Shown: positions 40,821 to 50,016, counted from the stretch's first letter. The stretch: 64,000 nt of DNA from Subtercola lobariae (GCF_014640255.1 NZ_BMGP01000005.1:108880-172879), one strand, 5' to 3'. The notes: generated from the sequence alone by a model not told the origin. Translations and numbers: made by a program.

Positions 40821-42560
40821 CTACTTCGCCTGTACCGGCAGCTGCAGGTAGGAGGCGTGCTCGCCACCGGTGTGAATGATGTGCTGCCCGACGTTCGCGC
40901 CGACGTACTCGCGAATAGCGGGCATGAGCGTTCCCAGCAGATTACTCGAGCTGATGATGAAACGCAGCTGTTCGCCGGGGCGAACGACAAGACCCACGGG
41001 CATGAGTTCGACGTCGATCTCGACGATCTCGCCGGGGCTGAGCTTCTCGACTCGATCGAACGAGTGGGCCGGAATGTCGTCGGTGCTGAGCGTCTCGTCG
41101 AGGTGACGCGCTGAAACACGCAGCCTGCCGTCGAATCCCTTGTACTTCAAAATGGTGGCGCCGTGATCGGTGAGGTCGTGGGCCATGGCGCTGCGGTTGG
41201 GCACGGTGAAGGCTTGCAGCGGGGTTCCGTTGACGTCGAGCTTCTGTACGAGCACGAACAGATCCATGTCGTCGGAGCCCTGCGCCTCAACCCAGAGGTG
41301 AGCCTTCGGGTAGCCGACCAGCGTGGTCTCTTCGTCGAAGCTCGCGAGAAACGAAACGGCGTTCGGGTTGAAGGCGACCGCGTAGGCCGCAGGAACCTCA
41401 TCGGCGGGCGCTTCGGTGCTCAGCGTGCGGGTGCGGCCGTTCAGATAGAACGTGGTCGACGTGACGTCTGCCGGCGGAAACTCTTCGGCTGCAATGTTGA
41501 CCTGGTCGCCGCCGTTCAGGTCGAGCACCGCGTAGCGGACGCGCGGCGTCTGCTGCCAGCCGTTGTCTTCGCCCTTCAGGTAGTGGTCGAAGAACCGCTG
41601 CAGGTCTGCCCGGTTGGCCTCGTCGTAGTAGTCGGGCCACTCTTGGCCGTTGTGCACGCGCAGCCACTTCTCGTCTGAGGCGATGCGGCGCCAGGCGCGG
41701 AAGGTGCCCGCGGTGTGCAGCGTGTTCGAGTAGCTCGCAACGATGTAGGCCGGCACGGTGATCTTCTCGAACGCAGGGATCTTGTTCTCCCACAGCTCGG
41801 TCATCAGTGGGTACTTCTCGACCTCGGCGAGAATGTCTTCTTTCTGGTTCTTGCCGAAGAAGCTGCCGTCTTGCAGCTGCTGGGCGAACCCGGTGTCGGG
41901 CATTCCGCCGCGCAACACGAGGTCGCGGTAGACGTCGCTCACGCCCTCCCACGGGTTGATCGCCACGAGGTGGGGCGGCTGCTCGGCGGCGGTGAACCAC
42001 TGCGAAACGGCGAGGTACGAGGTTCCGCTCATGCCGACCTTGCCGTCGCACCACGGCTGCTCGGCGAGCCACTCGATGATGTCGTAGCAGTCGCGGCCGT
42101 CTTGGCGATCCCAGAGCACGCTGTCGCCGTCGGAATCGACGACGCCTCTGATGTCGGGGTTGCAGATGGCGTACCCGTGACCCACCCAGTAGGCGGGGTC
42201 GGGTGCTTCGAATTTCTCCAGACCCGAAACGACGGAGTTCGACAGGCCGACGAGCCCGAAGACGCCCATCACGCTGCCTGACGTGCCTTGACCCTTGCCG
42301 TACGGGCTATAGGCCACAATTACAGGTACTTTCTCAGAACCGACCGGGCGAAACACGTCGGCGTAGACGGTCACACCGTCTCGGAGCTCGATGGCCACGT
42401 CTTTTTCGAAGACGATATCGACCGGCAGCGGCAGAAATGGCGGGGCGATCTGAAAGCCCGCTTCGAGCGTTCGGGTGCCCGGCTCGAAGGGGGTCAAAAT
42501 GCCCGTTCGCCCTGCAGGCAGTGGGCTTGAGGGTGTGAAAATCTTCTGATCATCGCTCAT
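40821..42560 (-). CDS. CocE/NonD-family (X-Pro dipeptidyl-peptidase-like) hydrolase
   Basis: 579 residues. N-terminal region with VAIELRDGVTVYADVFRPVG; nucleophile in GKVGMSGTSYLAVSQW (GxSY); then a C-terminal jelly-roll domain (LVGYPKAHLWVEAQGSDDMD, DLFVLVQKLD and RLRVSARHLDETLS). Family enzymes are serine hydrolases cleaving esters or acyl-proline-type bonds. Good ribosome site GAGGAG. An isolated palindrome (ATCAAC-N4-GTTGAT) sits 85 bp upstream, but no regulator gene is adjacent. Confidence 0.9.
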   Translation of the reverse strand: MSDDQKIFTPSSPLPAGRTGILTPFEPGTRTLEAGFQIAPPFLPLPVDIVFEKDVAIELRDGVTVYADVFRPVGSEKVPVIVAYSPYGKGQGTSGSVMGVFGLVGLSNSVVSGLEKFEAPDPAYWVGHGYAICNPDIRGVVDSDGDSVLWDRQDGRDCYDIIEWLAEQPWCDGKVGMSGTSYLAVSQWFTAAEQPPHLVAINPWEGVSDVYRDLVLRGGMPDTGFAQQLQDGSFFGKNQKEDILAEVEKYPLMTELWENKIPAFEKITVPAYIVASYSNTLHTAGTFRAWRRIASDEKWLRVHNGQEWPDYYDEANRADLQRFFDHYLKGEDNGWQQTPRVRYAVLDLNGGDQVNIAAEEFPPADVTSTTFYLNGRTRTLSTEAPADEVPAAYAVAFNPNAVSFLASFDEETTLVGYPKAHLWVEAQGSDDMDLFVLVQKLDVNGTPLQAFTVPNRSAMAHDLTDHGATILKYKGFDGRLRVSARHLDETLSTDDIPAHSFDRVEKLSPGEIVEIDVELMPVGLVVRPGEQLRFIISSSNLLGTLMPAIREYVGANVGQHIIHTGGEHASYLQLPVQAK

Positions 42561-42644
42561 GGTGAGCTCCTCTGTGAGAGTGTTTCGTTCGACCTCCCGG
42601 CCGAATTTTTCGTTGTCTCAAGGGTACGTCTGTCGACTCATTAA

Positions 42645-42660
42645 ATCAACAGTCGTTGAT
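42645..42660. promoter_or_regulatory. orphan TetR-type palindrome upstream of the CocE-like gene
   Basis: ATCAAC-AGTC-GTTGAT, a perfect 6-bp inverted repeat, typical in shape for a TetR-family operator. The divergent neighbour is not a regulator but a truncated glycosyltransferase gene. Confidence 0.5.
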
Positions 42661-42807
42661 ATAAATGTTCTGTAATCTGGCTGCGTTCAGCGAGCCGTGA
42701 TCTGGCAAATGAAAGGATAAATCAGCGAACCCCCGAGCGCTTCTGCGCAACCCCGGCGAGACTCGTTTCGTGTTTCACCACATGTCGAGTTTCGAGCGCG
42801 AGATGCC

Positions 42808-43788
42808 GTGGTGGCGACCTCGATGCTCGGTGGCATGCAGACCGAAGGCGACGCCGTCGAGGGCAGCGAGGGTGTCGATGGCGAGCGGATGCTCGTGTTC
42901 GGCAACCCCGCACCCGACGAGTTCTACGTCGACCAGCCCGAACGTCGCGGCAGTCTGAGGCGCATTCTGGTCGTCTCGAACCATGTGCCGCCCGAGTTGC
43001 TCGAAGCGCTCGATCTTCTGCAGCGCGGTGATGAGCAGATCGAGGTGGAGTATCTCGGTGCGGTGAGCGGCCGCGAGACGGTTCAGAAGATCGCTGAGCC
43101 GAGTGACTTCGATGGGTTCGATGCCGTTGTCACCATCGGAAAGACCGTTCAATACGCGTTGGTGCGTGGTGTGCCCGTGTTCTGTTACGACCGGTTCGGC
43201 GGCCCCGGCTGGCTGAGTGCAGAGAATTTTGCTGAGGCTCGGGCCGCGAATTTCTCGGGCCGAGGGTTCGGGTCGTTGACGAGTGCAGAAATCGTCGAGG
43301 CTCTGACGCGTGGATTCGCCGGCGCTGCAGAGTGTGCCCTTGCGCTTCATGCCCGCTACGCGCGGGAGTTTCTGCTGTCGGAGGCGCTTGATCGGCTGGG
43401 CAGGTCTGGCCAGGGCATCCACTCGGCCCGGGCGATCAGTGACGACCAACTCGCCGCCTATCTCGTGAATCAGAAGGTGATGAACGGGCTCGTCAACACG
43501 GTGGAGGCCCGCACGCAGACCAACGCGTTTCTCGAAGGTCAGGTGCGGGTCGAGACGGCGCGAGTGCAATCGCTGACCGAGCAGAACGAAGTCGCCGCCA
43601 GCCAGCTCGATGCTTCGGCTTCACAGAACGCCGAACTCGAGCAGCAGCTCGCCGAAACGACCGCAGAACTCGCTTCGCGGGCGGCTGAGAACGAGCAGCT
43701 CGCGGCTCGTTTGCCTCGTGCGCGCCTCGGTCGATTGGCGCGCAGGCTCTGGCCCTGGCGGCGGCACCGACCTACGCTTGAGAGCATC
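42808..43788 (+). pseudogene. 5'-truncated glycosyltransferase fragment with coiled coil, running in frame into the next gene
   Basis: The frame carries the C-terminal half of a glycosyltransferase: MLVFGNPAPDEFYVDQPERR then ILVVSNHVPPELLEALDLLQ and VVTIGKTVQYALVRGVPVFC then YDRFGGPGWLSAENF. A helical coiled-coil tail rich in Gln, Glu and Ala follows (residues about 240-320, for example SQNAELEQQLAETTAELASR). The N-terminal acceptor domain is missing and no ribosome site precedes GTG 42808. There is no stop before the downstream oxidoreductase ATG at 43789, so the frame is continuous through it. A stop lies upstream at 42718-42720. Confidence 0.6.
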
Positions 43789-44199
43789 ATGAGCAACTTC
43801 AACGACCAGATCATCGCCGAGTTTCGAGCGAACAACGGAACCGTCACGACCGCCGGATTCGGCTCGAGCTTGGTGCTTCTGCATTCGCTCGGCGTGAAGT
43901 CGGGCATCGAACGGGTCACGCCCGTGATGTCGATCGCCCGGCCCGACGGAACCTGGCTGATCGCAGCCTCGAAAGCAGGGGCACCCGAGAACCCCGCCTG
44001 GTATGCGAACCTGAAGGCAAAGCCCGAGACGAGTATCGAAACCGGCTCCGACACGGTGCCTGTGGTGGCCGAAGAACTCACTGACCCCGAGTACGACGCG
44101 GGCTGGGCCGAGTTCACGTCTCGTGCGCCCGGTTTCGCCGACTACCAGGTCAAGGCGGGCAGCCGCCGCATTCCCGTCATCAAGCTCTCACCCCGCTGA
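43789..44199 (+). CDS. deazaflavin (F420)-dependent nitroreductase-like protein
   Basis: 136 residues, MSNFNDQIIAEFRANNGTVT then GVKSGIERVTPVMSIARPDG and SKAGAPENPAWYANLKAKPE. This is the DDN family split barrel: the KSG-xx-R-xTP motif and the ASKAGAPxNPxWYxNL motif bind F420. Family enzymes reduce quinones or nitro compounds with F420H2. It shares an open frame with the glycosyltransferase fragment upstream; its own start is supported by family length (about 135-150) and a -10-like sequence ahead. Confidence 0.85.
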   Translation: MSNFNDQIIAEFRANNGTVTTAGFGSSLVLLHSLGVKSGIERVTPVMSIARPDGTWLIAASKAGAPENPAWYANLKAKPETSIETGSDTVPVVAEELTDPEYDAGWAEFTSRAPGFADYQVKAGSRRIPVIKLSPR

Positions 44200-44255
44200 T
44201 CCGCCAGCACTCTCGGCGCGCTTGCGCCCCAGGAGCCGGTGGCGACCGTCGGCAA

Positions 44256-45053
44256 TCAGGAGGTGGGGAGGAGGGCGTCGAAGAGGGCTAGCACGACGTC
44301 GGCCGAGCGGTCTGCCGCGTCGTCTACATGGGTCAGAAAGTCGTCGGTGGGCGGCCCGCAGAGGTCTGAGATGCCGCGCACCGAGAGAAACGGGCGGCCG
44401 TGCACGTGACAGGTTTGGGCGAGCGAAACCGATTCCATGTCTGTGGCTAGCGCCGCCGGAAATTCGCGGATGATCTGCGCCGCGCGCGCTTCGGTGACGA
44501 ATGAGTAGCTCGACACGACGAGTCCGACGCGCACCGCCGAGGCTGTGGGGGCTGCGGTGGCGACCTCGGTATAAGTGAGCGCGGTCGAAGCTGAGGCCGC
44601 CCCTGTCGAGGCGAGTGCGGTCGACGCTGAAGCCGCCTCGATGTGCGCGGCCGCGGCTCGGTAGAGGGCGGGCATCTTCGGCACCTGACCGAGTTCGTAG
44701 CCGAAGACTCGAGCATCAGCATCCACGTTGATGTATTCGCTGCCGACCACCACATCGCCCACGTGCACGGCGGGCGCTACTCCCCCGGCGGTGCCCGCGC
44801 TGATCACGATAGGCCCGACGGCGCCCGTGGCACCGGCGTCGGGCTCGGTCGCCAGAATGGCCGACGTCGCAGCGCCGGCAGCGTTCACCAAGCCGATTCC
44901 ACTGCGCACGAGCAGCACCGGATGCCCGGCGAGCGTCACCCGCCGATACACCGCATGCCCCACCTGCCACGGCTCACTGACTGCCGAGGCGCGCGCCAGA
45001 AACGGGGCTGCCTCGTCATCCATCGCCACGATGATGACCGCGTCGACGTTCAT
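44256..45053 (-). CDS. 5'-methylthioadenosine/S-adenosylhomocysteine-nucleosidase-like protein
   Basis: 265 residues from MNVDAVIIVAMDDEAAPFLA. PNP/UDP phosphorylase fold: VRSGIGLVNAAGAATSAI, VISAGTAGGVAP, VVVGSEYINVDADARVFGYE, active-site Glu in ATDMESVSLAQ and Asp in SVRGISDLCG. It should cleave the N-glycosidic bond of MTA or SAH. An Ala/Ser/Thr-rich insert of roughly 35 residues between AAAHIEA and VRVGLVVSS is unusual and is built from a repeated DNA unit. Confidence 0.85.
   Translation of the reverse strand: MNVDAVIIVAMDDEAAPFLARASAVSEPWQVGHAVYRRVTLAGHPVLLVRSGIGLVNAAGAATSAILATEPDAGATGAVGPIVISAGTAGGVAPAVHVGDVVVGSEYINVDADARVFGYELGQVPKMPALYRAAAAHIEAASASTALASTGAASASTALTYTEVATAAPTASAVRVGLVVSSYSFVTEARAAQIIREFPAALATDMESVSLAQTCHVHGRPFLSVRGISDLCGPPTDDFLTHVDDAADRSADVVLALFDALLPTS
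44581..44637. repeat. imperfect direct repeat inside the nucleosidase gene
   Basis: A 21-bp unit beginning GCGGTCGAAGCTGAGGCCGC (44581-44601) recurs with two changes at 44617-44637, 36 bp apart and therefore in frame. It encodes the repeated ASASTA part of the Ala/Ser/Thr insert. Confidence 0.8.
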
Positions 45054-45131
45054 ACCTCTCACTCTACGAGACCCACCCCGCGCAGACCGCCCCGAGGCAC
45101 CGGACACGGCATACGGGCAGCGACGAGTGCC

Positions 45132-46451
45132 TTAGAAGTCGGCGAGGTTCGCGCGCAGACCGCCGCCGCCGAAGGAGTCACGGAGGATGCCACGAGAGCG
45201 CAGCACGGGAACCGTTTCGTCGAGCATCCGGTGCACGGTGACGGGGTGCAGGTCGCCGTTGATGATGAATCCGTCGTTGCCTGCGCCCTCGCCCAGTTCT
45301 TCGACGAAATCGGCGAACTGGTGCGCCGTGCCCACGAAACCACTGCCGTCTGAGAGCCGCCCCTTCCGCGCCTTTCGGGTGGCGATCTGCCTCAGCGTGT
45401 CGCGGTCGCGGTCACCGCCCAACCCTACGAGGTTGTTGATGGTGCCCTGCGACACGTGCTGCCCGAACACGTCTGGCCCGATGGGCTTGTCGAGGTCGAG
45501 CACCGTGAGGTTCGTCTCGAGGTCGCTCGACTGCGCGGCCAGCACCTCGTAGAGCACGTCGTCGGTCGGATGCTCGGAAGCAGCCACCACCCGCGAAACC
45601 TCTTCTTCGCTCCCCACGATCTCGGGTTTGATCACAAAAAGTACAGCGATGTCGCTGGGGTCTCGGCCCTGCTCAATGGCCGCCGCATGGATCTTGGCGC
45701 GGTACGCCGTCACGCTCGGCACCGTCAACGGAGCAAGTGCCAGCTGTACCTCCGAATGCCGCCCGGCGAACGCCAGCCCGCGCCCCGATCCACCCGGCGA
45801 TACGATCACGGGGTCGCCCGCATCGAACGGAATCGCATTCAGCGGCCCCTCGAGCTGAAAGTACTCACCCCGGTGCCGCACCGGCCGAAGCAGGCCGCCA
45901 TCGGCAAAGCGGCCCGTCGACACCTCGTTCACGTACGCGCCGTCATCCCAGCTGTGCCACAGCTCGCGAATGACGCCGAGCCACTCTTCGGCACGATCGT
46001 AGGCGCCATCGTGCGAGAGCTCGGGCAGACCGAAGTGGCGGGCGCTTTTCACATCGGTCACCACGTTGACTCCGAAGCGGCTGTCGCTGAGGTGCTGCAG
46101 CGTGGCGAACTGGCGGGCGGCGAGGTAGGGCGGGTACGCCCCCGCGTTCACCGTCGGAGCGATTCCGATGTGCGAGGTAACGTCAAACAGATACGGTGCG
46201 AGCATGAGCGGGTCGTGCTTCGGGCCGCCGTAGGCCGCATTCACTCGCAGGTCGAGCGTCTCAGGCGAGCCGAGCGAGAGCGCGTCTTCGATGATGAGCA
46301 GGTCGAATCCGGCCTGCTCGAGTTCGCGAATCGACTGCTGGTAGATCTGCGGCTTCTGCCAGGCGTAGTTCCACCGGTAATCGGCTCGGCCCCAGCCTTG
46401 CGGGCCGAAGCCGCGGCCGAAGAACCATCCGAAGTGTTGCGGTTGTGACAT
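45132..46451 (-). CDS. LLM-class flavin monooxygenase (NtaA/SnaA/DszA group)
   Basis: 439 residues, starting MSQPQHFGWFFGRGFGPQGW. Features of FMNH2-dependent two-component monooxygenases: YQQSIRELEQAGFDLLIIED, then TSHIGIAPTVNAGAYPPYLA and ARQFATLQHLSDSRFGVNVV, then IVSPGGSGRGLAFA. Members oxidise sulfonates, DMS, dibenzothiophene sulfone or EDTA-like chelates. It diverges from the O-acetylhomoserine sulfhydrylase gene, so scavenging organosulfur for methionine synthesis is a sensible guess. The required flavin reductase is not in the window. Confidence 0.9.
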   Translation of the reverse strand: MSQPQHFGWFFGRGFGPQGWGRADYRWNYAWQKPQIYQQSIRELEQAGFDLLIIEDALSLGSPETLDLRVNAAYGGPKHDPLMLAPYLFDVTSHIGIAPTVNAGAYPPYLAARQFATLQHLSDSRFGVNVVTDVKSARHFGLPELSHDGAYDRAEEWLGVIRELWHSWDDGAYVNEVSTGRFADGGLLRPVRHRGEYFQLEGPLNAIPFDAGDPVIVSPGGSGRGLAFAGRHSEVQLALAPLTVPSVTAYRAKIHAAAIEQGRDPSDIAVLFVIKPEIVGSEEEVSRVVAASEHPTDDVLYEVLAAQSSDLETNLTVLDLDKPIGPDVFGQHVSQGTINNLVGLGGDRDRDTLRQIATRKARKGRLSDGSGFVGTAHQFADFVEELGEGAGNDGFIINGDLHPVTVHRMLDETVPVLRSRGILRDSFGGGGLRANLADF

Positions 46452-46582
46452 GCCTCTAGTCTCTTCTACTCTTCGCGGCCCGACCGAACTCTGCTTTCGG
46501 ATTGTTTCGTTGTATGAATAGCCGATTGGATGCCCGGCCGCCGTATCCGTACCGTAAGCACTACGAAGGAGACAGACGCACC

Positions 46583-48046
46583 ATGACTACCACCACACAG
46601 GCTTACGGCGAAGACAATTTCGGTTTCACCACCGAACAGGTTCATGCCGGTGAGGTCGTCGACGGCGATGTCGGTGCACGCATCACCCCCATCTACCTGA
46701 CCGCGGGGTTCGTTTTCGACTCGTTCGACCACGCTCAGCAGCGTTTCGCGGGCCATGACGGCGGCCTCGTCTATACGAGATACGCCAACCCCACGAACAC
46801 GGCCGTCGAGGCGAAGATCACCGCCCTCGAGCGCGGCGTCGATTCTCTACTCGTTGCGAGCGGACAAGCCGCCATCACTGTGGCGCTGCTGGGCATACTG
46901 CGCTCAGGCGACCATTTTCTGTCGACACCGAGCCTGTACGAGGGTTCGAAGACGCTTTTTCGCGAGAACTTCGAGCGCCTCGGCATCGAGGTGGAGTTCG
47001 TCGACGACCCGCACGACATCGCCGACTGGAAGCGCCGGGTACGCCCCAACACGCGCGCCGTCTACGGCGAAACGATTCCGAACCCGAAGAACGACCTCAT
47101 CGACATCGGCCTGATCGCCGAGTTCGCGCGTGAAGAAGGCCTGCCGTTCGTGATCGACAGCACCGCGTCGACCCCCTACCTGATCAGGCCCATCGAGCAC
47201 GGCGCCAACATCGTGGTGCACTCGGCCAGCAAGTTCTTGAGCGGCCATGGCGCTTCACTCGCCGGTGTGGTGGTCGACGGCGGCAACTTCGACTGGGCGC
47301 GCTACCCCGAAAAGTTTCCGCAGTTCAGCACGCCCATCGGCGGCCCGAGCAGCCCGACCCTGACCGAGAAGTTCGGCAACAAGGCGTACCTCGAGTACAC
47401 CCGCACCATCATCGCCGGCCGGCTCGGCCCTACCCTCTCACCACTGAACGCGTTTCTGCTGCAGCAGGGTCTCGAAACCCTCTCGCTGCGTGTCGATCGT
47501 CACTCACGCAACTCACTGGCCATCGCCACCTGGCTCGAGAGCCAGCCCGAGGTCACCTCGGTCGACTACCCCGGCCTCGCCTCGAACCCCTCGCACGCCA
47601 TCGCCACGAAATACTACCCCAGGGGCACCGGCTCGGTGTTCGGGTTTACTCTGGCCGGCGGGCAAGCCGATGCTCGAACCATCATCGACTCGCTCGAACT
47701 CTTCAGCCGCATGTCGCACATGGGCGATGTGCGCTCGCTTGTGCTGCACCCGGGCACCACCTCGCACGCGCACCTGAGCGCTGACGAACGATACCGCCTC
47801 GGAATCTACGACGGCCTCGTTCGCCTCTCGGTGGGCATCGAAGACGAAGCAGATCTGATCGCCGACCTCGAGCTGGCCTTTACGAAGCTGCGGGCATCCC
47901 GAGCAGGCGGAGCAGGCCACGTTGCCGCAACAGACCACGCTGCAGACGAGTTCTACTCGGTGCCTGAACCCGGCGCCGACGACGTGCTCGCCGTTTCGTC
48001 GACCGTTGCAGGCTCACCCGCTTTGACCGCGCGCTTCTCGGCGTAA
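46583..48046 (+). CDS. metY: O-acetylhomoserine aminocarboxypropyltransferase/sulfhydrylase
   Basis: 487 residues behind GAAGGAG. PLP enzyme of the Cys/Met metabolism family: FTTEQVHAGEVVDGDVGARI, TPIYLTAGFVFDSFDHAQQR, YTRYANPTNTAVEAK, LLVASGQAAITVALLG, and the PLP Lys in VVHSASKFLSGHG; then VRSLVLHPGTTSHAHLS. It joins O-acetylhomoserine with sulfide to give homocysteine. The core ends near residue 435; a 50-residue tail follows, and the last 94 bp are shared with the AI-2E-type gene on the opposite strand. The in-frame stretch upstream from 46514 (MNSRLDARPPYPYRKHYEGD) is open, but the ribosome site favours 46583. Confidence 0.92.
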   Translation: MTTTTQAYGEDNFGFTTEQVHAGEVVDGDVGARITPIYLTAGFVFDSFDHAQQRFAGHDGGLVYTRYANPTNTAVEAKITALERGVDSLLVASGQAAITVALLGILRSGDHFLSTPSLYEGSKTLFRENFERLGIEVEFVDDPHDIADWKRRVRPNTRAVYGETIPNPKNDLIDIGLIAEFAREEGLPFVIDSTASTPYLIRPIEHGANIVVHSASKFLSGHGASLAGVVVDGGNFDWARYPEKFPQFSTPIGGPSSPTLTEKFGNKAYLEYTRTIIAGRLGPTLSPLNAFLLQQGLETLSLRVDRHSRNSLAIATWLESQPEVTSVDYPGLASNPSHAIATKYYPRGTGSVFGFTLAGGQADARTIIDSLELFSRMSHMGDVRSLVLHPGTTSHAHLSADERYRLGIYDGLVRLSVGIEDEADLIADLELAFTKLRASRAGGAGHVAATDHAADEFYSVPEPGADDVLAVSSTVAGSPALTARFSA

Positions 48047-49212
48047 CGCTTTTTGCGCGCGGCCTTACTCGCCACGTCGTCTGCTTTCATGATCGCCCGT
48101 GTCTCAGCGGTAGGGCCGAGCGCCGGCCTCGACCAGCGTGCGGCCGGGTCTGAATCGACAAGTATCGTCTTGCCGAGCAGTGTGAGCGGTATCGCCAGAA
48201 TCGCGCCGATGGGCCCGATGATGACCGCCCAGAACAGCACCGAGAAGAACGTCAGCGTCTGACTGAGTGACACTGCGTTGCCGACGACGCGCGGCTGGAT
48301 GATCGACTGCACCACCGCGTTGATGATGCCGTACACCACGATGACCGCTATCACCATCGGCCACCCACCCACGAGGTAGCCGAACACGATGGGCGGAATC
48401 AGGGCGAAGAAATACCCCACGTTCGGAATGAAGCTGCACAAGAACACCAGAAGGCCCCACAGCAGCGCCGAGGGAACACCCATGATCCACAGGGCCAGAG
48501 CACTCAGAACACCCTGGGTGATTCCGAGGCCTGTGGTCACGACCATGTAGCGGCGCACGTTCGAGGCGTACTGCTGAATGGCGATGACGAAGTTCGGCTG
48601 CCGTTCAGAGAGCTGTTTGAGAATCGTGGGCACGTAGACGGCGTCGGCTGACATCAGAATCATGAACGTCAGCACGATGACCAGCGACGTGGTGATACTG
48701 AACACGCTGCCCAACACGCTCTGCGCAACGCTGATGATCGTGCTGGGGCTAAAGCTCGACGCGACCTGACTGATTTGCGCCGGATCCACCCCGATGCTCG
48801 AGAGCCATCCCGTGATATTCGACCCGAGCGCATCGAGCTGCGACGAGTACTGCGGCAACATCGAAGCGAATTGGGCGAACGCGATGATCAACGTGTAGGT
48901 GAACCCTGCCAGCAGCAAGAACACCACCAGAATCACCGAACCTGTTGCGATACCGTGCGGAACACCGCGCTTCTCGAGCACCCGGCGAACCGGGTGAGCG
49001 CAAATGGTCAAGATCAGAGTGAGCAGTGTGGGTGCCAGAATGCTGCGAATGCTGCTCAGCCCGATGGCGGTGACAACAGCAGCAGCCAGTCCTAGCAGAA
49101 TGATGGTTCCTCGCGGATACCGACCGTTGAAGACGGCGAGACCTCTTTCGGCCGCGCCTTTTCTCGCCGAACTGTCTGGCTGCGTGGCGTCAGAAACGCT
49201 TGAGTCAGTCAT
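47953..49212 (-). CDS. AI-2E-family transporter-like membrane protein
   Basis: 419 residues from MTDSSVSDATQPDSS. About eight hydrophobic segments; the hallmark second half reads TTGLGITQGVLSALALWIMG then VPSALLWGLLVFLCSFIPNV and QPRVVGNAVSLSQTLTFFSV with IIGPIGAILAIPLTLLGK. The family includes TqsA and Na+/H+ antiporter-like permeases. The basic/acidic tail (KKRYAEKRAVKAGEPATVDE) overlaps the metY 3' end in antisense by 94 bp. Confidence 0.9.
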   Translation of the reverse strand: MTDSSVSDATQPDSSARKGAAERGLAVFNGRYPRGTIILLGLAAAVVTAIGLSSIRSILAPTLLTLILTICAHPVRRVLEKRGVPHGIATGSVILVVFLLLAGFTYTLIIAFAQFASMLPQYSSQLDALGSNITGWLSSIGVDPAQISQVASSFSPSTIISVAQSVLGSVFSITTSLVIVLTFMILMSADAVYVPTILKQLSERQPNFVIAIQQYASNVRRYMVVTTGLGITQGVLSALALWIMGVPSALLWGLLVFLCSFIPNVGYFFALIPPIVFGYLVGGWPMVIAVIVVYGIINAVVQSIIQPRVVGNAVSLSQTLTFFSVLFWAVIIGPIGAILAIPLTLLGKTILVDSDPAARWSRPALGPTAETRAIMKADDVASKAARKKRYAEKRAVKAGEPATVDETASTSSAPGSGTE

Positions 49213-49325
49213 CGGGTACCCCTCCGATTGGTCGGTTCTCCTTTGTAGGAACGCGAGGAACCTCGAGATAGACATTACGCTTCACTGTACAAACGTTTAC
49301 ACCGTGACCGAGGGAGTCTCACCGA

Positions 49326-49994
49326 ATGCTGCAGGCACTGGGGCACATCTTGCCCATCGCTGTTGCGGTTGCGCTGAGTTCGGTGCCCATCACCGCGACG
49401 ATTCTGATTCTGCTTTCGCCCAAACGAAACCGCGCTGCCGTGCCGTTTCTGGTGGGCTGGGTCTTCGGAATCGCGCTTGTCGTCACGTTGTTCACTGTGT
49501 TCGCGCAGGCGTTGCCGTCTCCGAAACTGCGGGAGCCCGATGTGATTGCGGGTGTCGGCGAGATTATCGTGGGCGTGGCCATGCTCGTCTTCGCCTACAT
49601 CACCTGGCGACGCAACAGGGGCAAACCACCGTCGAAAACCGAACCGGCGTACCTCAGGGCTATTGCCTCGTTCGGCGCCTTGCCGGCGTTCGGCATCGCC
49701 CTAGCGCTCAATTTTAGGCCGAAGGGCATTCTGCTCGCGATCGCGGCGGGGCTCGCGCTGCACAGCGCAGATGTGACTCCGGCAGACATCGTCATTCTGG
49801 TCGTCATCTACACGGTGATCGGCGCGTCGACGGTCGCCCTGCCCATCATCGTAACGTTGGCCTCACCGGTGAAGATGCAGCCGCGCCTGGTCAGCGCGCG
49901 CGCCTGGATTTCGAGGAACAGCAAAATCGTCACCGTGCTCATCATGGTGATGATCGGCGTCTTCATCATCGGCACCGGGGTCAGCGACCTCTGA
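49326..49994 (+). CDS. GAP-family (Sap/LysE-like) membrane protein
   Basis: 222 residues, six hydrophobic segments. MLQALGHILPIAVAVALSSV then PITATILILLSPKRNRAAVP fit the GAP (GPL-addressing protein) family known from mycobacteria, where a member helps place glycopeptidolipids at the surface. FLVGWVFGIALVVTLF and ALNFRPKGILLAIAAG are further matches. Role here unknown; it is unlinked to lipid genes except the cardiolipin synthase 0.5 kb away. Confidence 0.85.
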   Translation: MLQALGHILPIAVAVALSSVPITATILILLSPKRNRAAVPFLVGWVFGIALVVTLFTVFAQALPSPKLREPDVIAGVGEIIVGVAMLVFAYITWRRNRGKPPSKTEPAYLRAIASFGALPAFGIALALNFRPKGILLAIAAGLALHSADVTPADIVILVVIYTVIGASTVALPIIVTLASPVKMQPRLVSARAWISRNSKIVTVLIMVMIGVFIIGTGVSDL

Positions 49995-50016
49995 TTCGTC
50001 TCCGGGCTTGCGTTGG

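Noticed and set aside
42775-43569. Long minus-strand frame opposite the glycosyltransferase fragment
   Set aside because: It mirrors the coding strand with rare codon choice and matches no family; the plus frame carries glycosyltransferase motifs.
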